A stretch of DNA of 64,000 bases from Hyperoplus lanceolatus (GCA_026929865.2 CM049408.1:3753501-3817500), one strand, 5' to 3'; positions 21,506 to 33,620 are shown, counted from the stretch's first letter. Made by a program: numbers and translations. Notes: generated by a model not told the origin, from the letters alone.

Positions 21506-22630
21506 ATGATCTATAGGCTGTACAACGAGCGGGCATTTAGACGGGAAAGAGTAATTAGGGACAGAAACAATCCATTGGATATTTATAATGACGAGGAGCT
21601 GATTGAGGGGTTTCGATTCTGTAGGAGAGATTTGTTTGAATTGTTCGAAGAGCTGGCACCGGACTTGGAGTATGTGTTGGACCGCAACGCAGCGTTACCA
21701 CCATCCCTGCAACTGCTGATTGCCCTTCGCTTTTATGCAAACGGGGCTTTTCAAAACACGGTGGACGATATGGTTTGTGTCCACCGATCGACAGCCTGTC
21801 GAGTGTCCACCTCCCAAACGAGGCCGAGGCAATGAAGCAACAGTTCCGCCAGGCGTCCGGTATTCATGGAATCGTGGGCTGCATAGACAGAACCCATGTG
21901 CAGATCCAGGCCCCATCTGACAACGGATATCTGTACGTTAACCGTAAAGGTTATCATTCGATTAACGTACAGATAGCTTGTGATGCAAATTATAAGATCA
22001 TAAATTTGTTGGCGAGTTGGCCTGGATTTACCCACGATTCCAGCATCCTCCGGGAGAGTGCGTTGCTCCAGGATTTCGAGGAAGGAAGGAAGGCTAATTT
22101 GAGCTTCACTTTAAGTAATGATCAGCAACCTAATTGAAGTCTATTTTCATAGGTGCAACGGGCTGCTCCTCGGGAACAGTGGATACCCACTGAAACGGTG
22201 GCTGATGACCCCGCTGATGGATCCAACAACTGACCAAGAACGGAGATATAACAACATACACTCCGCAACTAGGTCAGTTGTTGAGAGATGTATCGGGGTT
22301 CTCAAACGCAGGTAAATCATAAGTAGCCTAATATGCATCCCTTAAAAATACAAAAAAAAAATGTTCACGTGCCATAGGCCTATAGATATTATTTTTCTTA
22401 TTTTGTTTAGGTTTTACTGCCTTCATGGGGAGATGCGGATGCACCCAGAACGGGTCTGCACGGTGATTGCGGCGTGCCCAGTTCTGCACAACATCTGCAT
22501 CTCCAACAGAATCCCTCTCCCCAGACACCATCAGCCACTGCCAGTTCCCGAGGATGACGTGCGTCCAGCCAGAGGAATCGAGGACATCGCTGGCCGATTA
22601 GTCCGTGCCCAAATTATTAATCAGTTGTGA
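21506..22630 (+). pseudogene. Harbinger (HARBI1-like) DDE transposase, nearly complete
   Basis: The start ATG at 21506 gives MIYRLYNERAFRRERVIRDR, then PPSLQLLIALRFYANGAFQN. The DDE triad is visible: GCIDRTHVQI (first D), WPGFTHDSSIL (second D) and RSVVERCIGVLKRR (E). The Harbinger HNICI motif appears as LHNICISNR before the end. Exons are about 21506-22090, about 22153-22313 and 22411-22630 (TGA at 22628). A deletion near 21800 (after HRSTACRV) shifts the frame and removes about 20 residues found in relatives, so this copy is probably inactive although all catalytic residues remain. Confidence 0.85.
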
Positions 22631-23244
22631 ATATTTTTTTATTATGTATTTATGTTTTATTATTATTTATATATATTTTTTTATGTATACATTTTCTATA
22701 TAGGCAGAGTCATTTAAACAGATCTCTCCTACAGTCTCAAAACACCTCAATTAGCTCCTTGTCATTTGATGATGTTTAATGCATTGCTTCTGTTAAAAAT
22801 AACCATTCCCGTCTAAATGCCTGCTCGTTGTAAACAAGACAAATACATATTTTAATTACATTCGTTAGCAGTGTTTTATTGTTATAGCCTACATTAACAC
22901 AATTGTTCTACTGTTAGCAATAGGCCTTTCTTGTTGTAATTGCCTTAATCATTATTAGGATAAGGGGGCATCGGTTTGGACCGAGCTCCGCAAAATAGCT
23001 ATAGTACTTTCGTTAAGTTAGGAATATATTTGTTATTTTACAACCTTTAACATTCAAGTTTGAAAACTCTTCTTAAATGAATCAACCAATGTTTGAAAAA
23101 TAGGTTACTGCGTTTTTGGAGTGCACAAGTTTATGAGGCATCGTTAGTGCTACCCTAGGATGCCGTAACATTTATAATAAATGAATGGATGAAAGAATTA
23201 ATTAATTATTGTATTTTAAATGTTCGTATATGTTAGGAGTTCGT

Positions 23245-23918
23245 CTTCAAACTAGAGCTGTCAAATTAACGCGTTAATTTCGATTAATTAATCACAGAAA
23301 AATTAACGTGATTAAAAAAATTAACACAGATTAATCGCACTTCTATATTGCCCTTTGACCCGGTGCAAAAGAGGTGAGACGATAGCGGAGCTGCACCTGT
23401 AGTTTGCGGACATGGCCCGCACGGGATTAAAGAGTGAAGAAAGAAGCATAGAGAGGGCTCTATGGACGTTTAATGGGCTGCTCCGGGCAAATAAGCAAGA
23501 AGGTATAGGAATACGTCTTATGTTATTCTCCGTAGTGTCTGTGCATTGATTTAGTGGGTGCCTAATTAACAATGTAGGTTCAAAACAACTCTCAATCTTC
23601 CTCTGTGTCTCAATTTTGTTTGCTAGCTGCGATCGTCTACAGCAAACGGACACCCGCCCCCCTCTCACTCTACCGGCACACCTGTGTGGCAGTGCAGCGC
23701 TGTCTGTTGTGGGAGATAGACAGTCGTCATTTAGCCTACTTGTTTTTTTTCCGGCGCTAGCAGTTCAGAGAGAGAGAGAGGAACGGTAGCCTTTACAGTT
23801 GTTTATAAACAGGCATACAAGTGTCATATAAGTATGCGATTAATTTATATTAATTAATCACAGAGCCTGTAATTAATTAGATTAATTTTTTTAATCGCTT
23901 GACAGCCCAACTTCAAAC
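23245..23918. mobile_element. Non-autonomous hAT element nested in Harbinger, perfect TSD
   Basis: The element is 23253-23910. The left end is TAGAGCTGTCAAATTAACGC and the right end, reverse-complemented, is TTGGGCTGTCAAGCGATTAA. CTTCAAAC flanks both sides (23245-23252, 23911-23918). The subterminal TTAATCGATTAA-like repeats are characteristic of the widespread vertebrate AGAGCTGTCAA hAT family. No transposase is seen. Confidence 0.92.
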
Positions 23919-24033
23919 ATAACTGGTTGGGGCTGAATTTGCTGCTGGAGCAACTGTATTTGCATCCTTAATTTAGCCTGTTCCAATTCTATTTTTTTTT
24001 GTCTCTGTCTCTAATTTAATTTAATTTAATAGT

Positions 24034-24640
24034 TTATTTCTCGACGCGGATTATCTCTTTTTCCATGAGGACTTGTTGTAAATCTTCCGGTCTCCTCCGC
24101 TTCGCTGCCGGGGCTGGGGGGGGGCATCGGACTGGGGTTTGCCGCTGGTGCCAATGGTGCTGGTGCTGGTGGTGGGGGTGACGGGGAACTTGTGACACTT
24201 GCCAAGTCTGAAACAACATGTGAATTCTTTTAAATTCTGGACAATAAATCTAGCCCTAGTTTATCCATCTGCTTATTCAACTAACAAATCATCCTCAATA
24301 AATATGTGCTATGCTACACACCTTCATCCAACGGCTCCAGTTGAGGACTGCCGCTGTCCACCCCGTCCAACCCGATGAAGGCTGGTGAATCCCCCCCAAA
24401 AATAGTGACAATAAGGTGATGTCCTTCTTGGCCTTTCCAGGTCTTTCCATTTTTTTTTATATCGGCCTCTGTCCGAGGTGCCGTTCACAGTCTCCGTTAG
24501 TAAACGCCATGTCTCTCGTTTTTTTTGTTGGTCACCACATTTGACTGCTTTGCCGTGACTGTCTCTTTGTGGTCACTGTATAATTCAATAACTTTTCGTA
24601 TTTCAAGGTCGGTAAAGTTCCCCTTTCTCTTTGTGTTCCT
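24034..24640 (-). pseudogene. Myb/SANT-like Harbinger partner gene
   Basis: The minus strand reads KGNFTDLEIRKVIELYSDHK, then TAKQSNVVTNKK, then, in a shifted frame, RTEADIKKKW. This is the Myb/SANT DNA-binding domain that accompanies Harbinger transposases and is known to bring the transposase to DNA and the nucleus. A basic Pro/His-rich tail ends with KEIIRVEK and a stop at 24034. Indels near 24480-24510 break the frame. It is convergent with the transposase, the usual arrangement. Confidence 0.7.
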
Positions 24641-25179
24641 CCATCATTTCGGATGTAAGTAGGTAGGCTAAGATAATAGCGTGGTATCCTAGCAACGCGG
24701 TGATGTGCGCATTTCATGGAACATTCACATGGCCGCGCTTGGTTAAGACCAGGCGTAAGTCCCGTTGGTGCAACCGGCGTTAGGTCCATTCTAAAGCCTG
24801 GTCTTAACTAAGACCTACTTAACAGTTAAGACCAGGCTTAGTTAAGACCAGTTGGTGCAACCGGCCCCAGTGCACTCCACCCCAGCTAGGGAAGAAGAAA
24901 CAGAAGAGAAAGAGACAGGAGGAGGAATCTTCATCAGATGAAGAGGATAGTTTGTGTTTGGTTTGTATGGAAACGTTATCAAGCACCCGTTCAGGGGAGG
25001 TAAGGGAGAAGTGTTGTATGTGCAACCAGTGGGCACACAATCTCTGCTTAGTTAGAGTGAGCAGACCCTACACCTTTTTGTTAATTCCTTGCTCATTTTG
25101 TGTTAAGATGATGTTAAGTTATGTAGGGCAATTTTTCAACTTGACAATGAAATTAAACTTTCAAATGTAGTTCTGTTTT

Positions 25180-26629
25180 CTTGCCTTCTTTTTAAGATTT
25201 TTCCCATAAAGATAACATCGTGACAAACAACCCCATAGTGTGTGACAACCGACCCCTTGATGGGGTTGGTTGTCACAATGTGTTAGTGTCTTTGATGGTA
25301 AATGTCTTCTTTATTACAATAAGTTAGAAAGAGTGAGGGGTTCACATTTCAAGCCAACACCTTAAGCCTCAATTTAATGTAGGAATGACTATTGAAAGAT
25401 GTTTAGGTGATGAGCAATTCTCACTAGAGTAAAAAGTGTGCCTACTTACCCCGGTCTCCCCTACACTTCTTTGACCCTTGCACGGTTGGAAGAGATGACG
25501 CCTCGGCACAGAACAGATGCTAATGAGCCAGCGCCAGCTTGCGCATAGATGGAGGTCCTGACGTCAATTTATATGAGACTGTTCCCCGAGTTCTCGTTGG
25601 TCTAACGTTTTGTCCAAATTTGACCGGATGAACATATTAAAAAACACAAAGAATATCGAAAGAAACTCAGTACCTACGCATATTAAGATGTGTTGCGTAT
25701 TGGCAAGAAGCAATCGTGCTCAGACCCAAATCTTTTGAAGCAGTGCGAGTGTAGGCAGGGCCTGGCCAACGAAGCACGGCAAGGATAAACCGGACAAAGA
25801 GTGAGTGCGCTCTTCCTTTGTCCAGTAACGTTGGAAAAATATTGACAGATTTAAAATTACGGGCTCAATAACTATTATTGTGAGACAGACAATCTCAATT
25901 TTACAGACGCGAGATGACATTGGAGTTCGACTAATTACATTACAGAGCACCGGAACGGTCTACAAAAGGCAACACTGAAGTGAAAAATATTCATTACCTT
26001 CACTCTTATTCAGCGCAGCTTCCACACAATCACTTCACTCATCAATGGTCTCCTGGTAGTTAACCTACCATACTTGGTTTAGGAAAATGTGCTTTTACAT
26101 ACAATTTGGGATTGTTTTATTATTTTTATGGGAAAATGTTCAAGACGTTCACCTTTTATACACTGTAGTTCCACCAGCAGGGTATCCTTGGTGGTTAAAC
26201 TGAATTTGGTGGTAGAACAAAGTGTAAGGTTGATGTTGTTGCATATTTGAACCATAAAATGAACTTCAAAAATTGCCCAAACTTATACTCAAGCAAGTTA
26301 GTTTTCTGAACTAAATAATAATAGTATCATCAGCAGTGGACCTCTGGAAGTTGAACTGGATTTGGTGGTGATACACTGTTTATTGGTGAAGATATGCAGC
26401 AAGAGTGAAGGTATTGAATATTTGTCGTCACGGTGTTGCCCTTGGGTCCTAGCATTAATTGTAATACAAGACCACCAAAAAGAAGAGCAGATGAAAAGGA
26501 AAACCCCAAGTCAACACAATAATGAAAGGAAAAAAAGATAGACAATTTCAAAATGCATTATCAGGACAATGGTGCTTGCACACTGGAATCCTGGAGGTAG
26601 GAAAGTGCTCCAAGCTGCTGCTACACCTA
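25180..26629. other. Pogo-like 3' region, then unassigned sequence
   Basis: Bases 25215-25290 hold repeated GACAAC/GTTGTCAC motifs in both orientations (GTGTGACAACCGACCCC, GGGTTGGTTGTCACA), echoing GGGTTGGTCGTCACA at about 21128. CCCCGGTCTCCCCTA near 25458 may be the pogo-like right terminus. From 25470 to 26629 I see no recognisable gene. Confidence 0.35.
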
Positions 26630-27495
26630 GGGCCTATCCGAATAGTATTTTTAGCATAGGGAATTTCCTTTCCTATCGAGATGACCCGGAAGTACTCGGC
26701 AGATAGGTGATCCGAATTCTCAAAATGCTTAGGAAAGGCATAGGAAAGGAGCCTCGATTCATCCTTTAACCCTCCTTTAGCATAGATTACTCCGGACCAA
26801 CCTATGCTAAAGGAAAGGAGATAGTGGTATCCCATAATCCTTTACGGCGGCAAGATTTAAAGCAACAGGCCACCGCCGGAGTTTACCGACTCTACACGAA
26901 TACGAACTAGAGGTAAAACAGAAGAGAGAGGAGAAGAGAGGAAGATTTAACTCGGCTAAAACAAAATCCCCCCCCACACACACACAGGCTAAAGATAATA
27001 AAGAACTCATGAAAGACCAACATCGTAATAGTTATTTTCGTAGCAAATAATTTACACCATAAGAAAATAAAAAACCAACTTTACATTTAATGAAGTTACC
27101 GGGGGCAGTTCATTTCAACATCAACACAAGTGTAGCCTCTTTTTATTCCACATGTGAATTGGGATATATGGGAGTGATTCTCACTCTGTTGGCGACAACC
27201 TGATTAAAATCAATATGAAAAAAACGCATGGATCAAACGAGTGCTTGTTGTAGTCAATTTTCGGAGAATAGGCTATAGTGTAGTTTCACGCTAGTGACTC
27301 ACGTCAGCAATACTCGCCGTCGCGCAATGACGTCGGTTAGGAAAAGTGGAGTCGAATTCTTTTGAAACAGTGCTGTCTTTTCCTATGTTCGATAGGAAGC
27401 ACCTTTCATCTCTCCTTAACCCCGATGACGTTTAGGGGTTAAGGTATAGGAAAGGAGGCTTATAGGTTAGGAGATTGGACTATTCGGATAGGCCC
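26630..27495. mobile_element. GGGCC-type TIR element E, copy 1
   Basis: The left end is GGGCCTATCCGAATAGT and the right end, reverse-complemented, is GGGGCCTATCCGAATAGTCC. Subterminal inverted blocks (AGGAAAGG, CTTTCCTAT, TTAACCCC) and a CpG-bearing centre are shared with copy 2 at 44567-45410. The GGGCC start fits PIF/Harbinger-like elements, but a clean 3-bp duplication is not evident (CTA versus CTT). Non-autonomous. Confidence 0.8.
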
Positions 27496-28110
27496 CTTGT
27501 TTAACATGACTAATGCTACGTGTACTGGCCACCACTAGCAGAATGAGCACTGGAACTAGCATAATATTTAAAGTCTTAGACTTTTCAATATTTCTTTTTA
27601 ACTTTTAAGCAATTCACTGTGTTGAGTACACCGCCTGTTAAATTCGAATTATACATGACCAATTCTATTCCATTTGATTTGGTTTACTGTGAACAGTATT
27701 AGCAGTTGTAGCAGTAGTAGTGTTTTCTACAGGTTCCTAGTTAACTTGGGTGGGATTCTAATGTTGAAGTAATACTACTTATTATTGCTATTACTAGAAC
27801 TACTGCTAATACTATTACTGCTTCTACTCAGTTTATCGTAAGCCATGCTAGTTTATCTTTTAGTGATGCAAAGGCAAGGATCTGTACATTTAAAAACAAC
27901 CTTTTTGCTAAACAAAATCATAGACTACTATCTTTAGGATACACACTAGGAAATGTTCTCTACAAATGCAGGAGAAAATGATCAAATAAATGATTAAATG
28001 AGGCTTTACAATATGTTTAAGAAAGAATACATTTATAGATTATTGGCAGCTTTGTTGTTTATTTCCTTTGGAAAGTATTAATATATTGGTTTAAATATTA
28101 TGATACAGTA
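27496..28110. other. No gene seen
   Basis: AT-rich sequence without open frames or recognisable repeats, apart from short degenerate (TAGTAG/TACTAC) stretches at 27710-27830. Confidence 0.5.
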
Positions 28111-29087
28111 TTAAATAGGTAGTTCAGGATTTTGGACATAGGGCCTTATTCCCAAATTAGCCTTGGTGTTCTTTATCATTGGAGACAGTTTAACACATTT
28201 AATTCAGTCCTTCTAGTTGCAGAGTTGGCTCGTGCTAGGCTAGCGCACGGCATTGGGGGAAAAACTAGCCTGCTAGTAAAACAGTCTTACCCACTCCACA
28301 GTACAACCGAGGCTTATCAATTATAACGCCAGACTATAGATGTCTGTGTTGATAGAATAATTTTAGAAATAAAACATACCTCGCATGCATGAATCATCGC
28401 ATTTTGAGGGACTACTTTCTCAGCAGCAGCGGAATTATACATTTCACCGGTTAGTTGTGTAACCAAATCACTACAGCAGAAAGTAGACAGAGAAGCGTGT
28501 GAAAGAAGCGGGAACGAACGACTGAGCAACATGGTGCGCCAGTGTGCATTTAGCAATTGTACAAATAAACCCTACAGAGGGGCACCACAATGTTACCACC
28601 AATGTCCAGTGTGATATCCATAAAGGACTCAACTGTGGCTTGTTGCTGCTGGCTCGTACATCAAGCGGCGGAAACTGTTTGCAAATGGAGTATTTGTAGC
28701 AATCATGGAATGCATTTTGGAGAGTGACAACGTTAGCTGATGGCATAGCTACACACTTGGTACCTGGCTGGGCCTGCCGTAGCCTGCTACCAGGAATATA
28801 ACGCTGCTGCTGAGACACAGCAAGCCCCTCAAAATACAATATGCAATGCATTTACATCTGTAGTCTGGCGTTATACTTGATTTGCCTCAGGTGTACTGTT
28901 GAGTGGGTAAGACTGTTTTATTAGAAGGCTAGTTTTTCCCTAATGCCGTGTGCTAGCCTAGCAGGAGCGAACTCTGCAACTAGAAGGACTGAATGAAATG
29001 TGTTGAAAACTGTCTCCAATGATAAAGAACACCAAGGCTAATTTGGGAATAAGGCCCTATGTCCAAAATCCCGAACTACCCCTTTAA
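28111..29087. mobile_element. Long-TIR TTAA element F with THAP-like exon
   Basis: The terminal inverted repeats are about 230 bp (28111-28340 against 28857-29087). The left end is TTAAATAGGTAGTTCAGGAT and the right, reverse-complemented, TTAAAGGGGTAGTTCGGGAT. TTAA is at both borders. The centre includes an ATG-started frame (28531-28614) MVRQCAFSNCTNKPYRG, which resembles the start of a THAP zinc finger (C-x4-C). TTAA borders plus a THAP domain fit Kolobok-type elements (inference). Confidence 0.8.
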
Positions 29088-30316
29088 AACATACATTTCT
29101 GTTGTTTGTATTGTCATTTAGAATGTGCATTGGGATTAATCCAGAGAGGCTAAGGCATGCCATGGCCAGGTGCCAAGTAAGAAAACTGGGAAGATGGTCC
29201 AGAAGAAATCAACCACTCTGAACCCGCATGTCTGCACGCTCATCAGGAAGCTCAATTACTTCAAGTGGGACTTTGTTTAATCTGTCTCTCACACCCCACA
29301 CATGCACGAACATACACCCACTGACATTTTCAGCCCAAAATCCTTCACCTGTAAATCAAAAGGTGCGCTCTGTTACCGCAGTTAAATAAATAGTTAATAC
29401 AATTTCCTCTTTTTCCAATTTTTGTAATTTAAGACTGATTGTTCATTTAATCTTACCTAAAATGGAAGTTGAAGCTGTTGGAAAAAAAATTAATGTATCA
29501 ATATACTGAGATTTTTTGACATACTGTATACTAAACGTGTGGAATAATACATTCATTTTCTAGTGCTGCCATCCAACAGTTAAGTGCTGTAAGTGTACAG
29601 CAAATTCAGAGAGAATTCATTTACAATGACAGGTTATTGGAAATACAGTAAATGTATTAAAGGATATATATTGTAGATTTACAGTAGTAAAATACTGTAA
29701 ATAAAGATACATTATGCTTACTGTAAATAAACAGTAGAACTGGCGAAACTGCTGCCAGTAAAATACTGTCAATGTATGGTAAAAAGTTTTACAGTACATA
29801 ACGCAGTCATGTTTCCTTTGACCTTGGGGTGAATTGTCAGGGATGTAGCCTACTTTGTGGACTATCATAATCAGTGTAAAGTATTAATGTTTATTGGACC
29901 GTAATGTGAATTTTCAGTGATATACTGTATTTGTGGCCCATAAGACAACTTCAAATCTAATTGAGATGTTGGCTTTCTTTTAGCAACATCCTAATGTTCC
30001 TTTTGAACATCACAATCAAATTGTGTAAGCAGAAATAGAACAAGTCATTTCCCTGGCTAGTGTTTGATAATAGCTCTACAGTGCAGACACAATGCTCCCC
30101 ACATTAAGCTGCGACCAACAGTAATTGCAGTGGTCTCTGAGTAGCAGGCGGATAACCACCTGACTTAGCAGCAGGAGGAGTGGGCCTTAGTATGAAGATC
30201 CTATCTTTTAATTAAACTTTCACTTGTTCCAGAGAGAGAGAAAGAGAGGGCTGAAAACACCAAAGAGTCTTCATTCTACACCCATCCTTGGTGTTTTATA
30301 TCGGTTGGCCAAACCT
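29088..30316. other. No gene seen; TACTGTAAA-rich stretch
   Basis: Bases 29580-29800 hold many degenerate TACTGTAAA/TTTACAGTA motifs in both orientations, perhaps an old palindromic repeat. GAGAGAGAGAAAGAGAGG occurs near 30232. No coding evidence. Confidence 0.4.
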
Positions 30317-30948
30317 GTAGAATGTTAGCCTGGCTCCGCCCGCCCGCCTACTTCCGGGCAAATTTCATTTTCCCTTCAGCAGTCAGTCGGTGTACAGTAA
30401 ATTTTCCCAGTTCTCCGGAGAATCTACAATCGTCCAATCAGCGAACAGAGTGACTGGCTGAGAACGATGACGTCGAAGTCGCGCTCCAGTTTCAGTTGAA
30501 TGCTGTGTTCCTTTATATTCGGAAGAAGGAGATTTCCGACTTGGTAGTTCCGAGTTCCGACCTGTCTGTGTTCCAGTGCATCTGCTCGGGAAAGTACGGA
30601 CGCCTAAAACCTTTCAAATCCAAATAACTAAACGTTAGGCTCTAACAAGTTACCGTTGCCAGGTACCGGTAGATTCATAGACTACAATATGTAGTGAAAT
30701 CGGAAATTTCCGAGTTCCCTGTCCAACTGGAACGCACTGTCAGAAGCCGGCTCATGACACACGTGACGACCAAACGTGATGCGATTGGTTGGCTAATCCA
30801 GAGTGGCACTAGGCAGATCCAATAGTTTTAAACTTCGACAGACACCCGCCTCCAAGTGAGTGAACGTTTGCCAATTACAGCACATCCAGACCTTCTGTAC
30901 AAATGAAATGAAGTACGATGGTCTGGTTGGACCAGGCTAGTAGAATGT
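30317..30948. mobile_element. TIR element G with 9-bp TSD
   Basis: The element is 30326-30939. The ends are TAGCCTGGCTCC and, reverse-complemented, TAGCCTGGTCCAACC. GTAGAATGT flanks both sides exactly (30317-30325, 30940-30948). A 9-bp duplication fits Mutator-like (MULE) elements; an 8-bp hAT reading with one more base in each TIR is also possible. The right third (about 30735-30918) is shared with 55385-55545. Confidence 0.8.
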
Positions 30949-31829
30949 ACATTGGCTGTGCAGATTTAGAGAAGCTTGGATTGTTTCAGTGTCTCAAAAC
31001 ATTTCCAAGCATTTCCTCAGAAGCCAAAGAGAAAAAGAATGAAACCACTTTACAAGACAGTGCACCTTTCTTTCCTTCATAACATTTTGACACCTTGTCA
31101 AGTGGTGAGTGAGAGTCCAGCCATAGGTTTATATCTCATTCTCTTTCTAAAATGCCATATCTGATATGTGGATTGCTTTTCTTTCAATGGGGTTCACATT
31201 TGAAACACACTACAGTCTTAGCTGTGGATTGTACTACCCTTATTACTGCTGTCTGTTTGGGTTTGTTTTGATGATTCATAACCTAACACCCACAAACTTT
31301 AGAATGCTGCTAATCCCTGCATAGCCCCCACGCGTCATTTAAAGCTCTCCAGTGTTAATCAGTATGACAGCCAAGCTGAAATCTGCTCTGGCAATAATAA
31401 AGTGGAAGTACATCAGAGTGTTTTGCTCTGCTCCTCTTTCTCCACTCCCAACGACTACATTAATCATAGAAAACTAGACAAGTACTTTCTGGCCTTATTA
31501 TCATTTGATCATAATATAGTGTACAGTAAAGTTCACCTTCACACATCTAAGACTGGCTAAATGAAAAACATGTATTTTTCCTGAAGAACCTTTAAAAGGA
31601 GGCACGAGTTTAAGCATATAGTTTTTGGCATATTAGGTTCCATTTTTGCTGCCTTAAATAAGGAGAAAATAAAAGTTGGATTTAATGTGTACAGTCTAAA
31701 TATTTACATTCATCGACTTTATGTACTTAAATTATCACAATTAAAATCACTTGTTACTCAAAGGAGAAGAAAGGGATATCTTTTGGTTATTATACATGTT
31801 AATCAATCACTCCGTATTCATAACACAGG
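30949..31829. other. No gene seen
   Basis: There are no recognisable exons or repeats. The longest open frame (62 codons at 30976) lacks similarity to anything I know. Confidence 0.5.
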
Positions 31830-32066
31830 TCTTCCAGTCAATCATCGTTGCAGTAATTGCTAGATAACATTTTGAATATCCTGCTTGTTTTATCCAATAA
31901 GAAGACAGAGCGCTTAAGAGGCAGATCTCTGTGCCTGTGACCAATGACTCGCTGCTCTCCATCGCGGCATTTTCTGACGAAGACGTAGGGCCGAGGGAGG
32001 GAACTGCTAACTGCAGTCACTGACAGGAAGTTCGCTAAAGGACCATGCCACTTACTGAACCTTTAC
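31830..32066. mobile_element. Partial copy of long-TIR element K
   Basis: The end CTGCTAACTGCAGTCACTGA..GGAAGTTCGCTAAA..GACCATGCCACTTAC resembles the right arm of element K (59960-60033). Only one end is present and the similarity is partial. Confidence 0.5.
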
Positions 32067-32134
32067 TGAAATGCCCCCTGTGATTTATATTGTGTAAGAC
32101 GGTATTACTTTTACTACTGATGAAACAATCTGAA

Positions 32135-32783
32135 TTAAAGCAGCTCCGAGTAACATTTAAATATCTTTTAAACAGCCTCATGTTTCCTCTGTTAATCATA
32201 AATTACCTTTAACAGCAAACAAGACCATCAGTGCAAAGAAAGACATTTTTATATAGTTTTTATTACTGCGTTTGGTCTGGTCGCACACCCAGTCCGATTT
32301 TCGGTTTGCGCGTGCAGGCTCTTTGGTCACAATAGATGGTCGCAGATTTCAGTGTGGCGCAACAACGCAATTTGAGAAGCCTATCCCTCCAGGTGAGGGA
32401 AGGGGAGCGGGAGCTTTGTTTGAGACAGTTATTTGTCGTCATAAAGACTGATAATGGGGCTGAACCATCAAAGGAAAAAAAAAGAAAATGCAATAAAGCT
32501 AAAACGGAGAGTGGTAAACGAGCGGGAGGGCGTTGCCAAGCAACGTATACACAATGTGAACTAGACTGCAGTGTTTACTCCTAAATGAATGAGCGATAGC
32601 CTACTAAAACAAAGTTTACTTTGCCTCACCATCATCAGGTGACCATTATTCATCTGAAATAGTCATTATTTACACGGCCGGCACAAACTAGAAAACAGCT
32701 TCACGAAAGCTGACATCGTAGAAATACTACCTCTTTTGTCCAAAGGGGCCGCCAAGGGACCAAGTTACTCATAGTGGCTTTAA
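32135..32783. mobile_element. TTAA-flanked element C, copy 2
   Basis: The left end is TTAAAGCAGCTCCGAGTAAC and the right end, reverse-complemented, is TTAAAGCCACTATGAGTAAC. Shared with copy 1: GGTCTGGTCGCACACCCAGT, TTTGAGAAGCCTATCCCTCC and CCAAAGGGGCCGCCAA. It is shorter because it lacks the LINE insert and the homopolymer block. Confidence 0.8.
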
Positions 32784-33620
32784 TGTAAACCAAACTACAC
32801 AGCTAGAAAGATGTTTCTACACATAGGGCTTTGGCCCTCCAAAGGGTCACCATGTAAAAATAGTTGAGATAATTAATCGGAAAGTTAAAAAAATTAGTGA
32901 TTTTCCTTTTTTCTTTACAGCTTTCTTTAATAATAGCAGTTGTAGAGATATTTAAATAAATTAAATTTGGAAAGTTTAAGGGTAAACAGCTCTACTAGAC
33001 CATATCTCACTGGGCTGAGACAAGTTGGAGACACTAAATTGCGAGAATACGCAAATTGGTTACAATTTTCACTTGCAATCACACTGAATTGGTACTTATG
33101 TTGCACAAGCTTCCGCCAAAATTTGGACCAAAATTCGGCAGGAGTTTGCATACATGTCGCCAGATGTTCCGGCGAGCATCGCCAGTCGTTCGTCCGATAT
33201 TCGCTTGACGATCACCAAACCCTCGCAGAGTTGTCTCACAGAAGGATTGGAGACAGCTTTCACAACTTATCGGAAGTATCTCTTCCCTATCACACTACTG
33301 GGCTGGCGGCTCATGGGAGCTGGAGACTCGGTGAGCATAGCTATACTTGGCCTTTGTGTTATCAGCTCTTAGGTTGCCTTTTCTTTTGGTTGTGTTGCAA
33401 TAGTGGGAGTCCGAATACTGGGCTTGCTGCGGCTGTAGTATAACACAGGGAAACAATGGAACCAGCCAAAGGCAAGACCCCATAACATGCTCCTTCACTC
33501 TGTGAATGTTAATAACTCTGTTTTAAAGTTGCTTCACTTGCTGCTGATCAATTTCTTCCTGGCTGAGAATAAGCTTGACTGGCGACCGTGACCACAGTTA
33601 GGACGAGATTGAGTCCCTTG
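32784..33620. other. Unassigned; long but unrecognised open frame
   Basis: A 158-codon frame (32967-33443) is open on plus but shows no family motif and is out of keeping with neighbouring decay. GAGACAAGTTGGAGACACTA and GAATACGCAAATTGG may belong to an unrecognised repeat. No claim of coding is made. Confidence 0.3.

Larger units (their letters stand above)
21352..24867 (+). mobile_element. PIF/Harbinger element carrying transposase and Myb/SANT gene
   Basis: The left end is GGGCCGGGTTGCACCAACTA and the right end, reverse-complemented, is GGGCCGGTTGCACCAACTGG. GTCTTAACTA-type repeats lie just inside each end. The flanks suggest a 2-3-bp duplication (CA or CCA) but are C-rich. It contains the transposase on plus (21506-22630), a convergent Myb/SANT gene on minus (24034-24640) and a nested hAT element (23253-23910). 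It sits inside the pogo-like gene. Confidence 0.85.
21175..25100 (+). pseudogene. Pogo-like transposase gene, C-terminal exons, copy 1
   Basis: Segment 21175-21290 encodes SSCILTDTPEKERIEQERQL. After the inserted Harbinger element the sequence resumes at about 24877 with KKKQKRKRQEEESSSDEEDS, then CLVCMETLSSTRSGEVREKC and CCMCNQWAHNLC. This is the PHD-like Cys/His tail found at the end of many fish and insect pogo-family transposases. The catalytic DDE part is not present here. Frames do not join cleanly, so this is a relic. Confidence 0.6.

Noticed and set aside
26548-26835. Minus-strand ORF of 95 codons, repeated at 44446-44772
   Set aside because: The frames are similar only because both lie in the terminal region of element E; they span the inverted-repeat DNA and match no protein family.
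28471-28851. 126-codon minus ORF in element F
   Set aside because: It is antisense to the THAP-like exon and has no motif of its own.
32967-33443. 158-codon plus-strand ORF
   Set aside because: Long, but with no recognisable motif, no splice context and an overlapping unrelated frame; treated as chance or unknown repeat.
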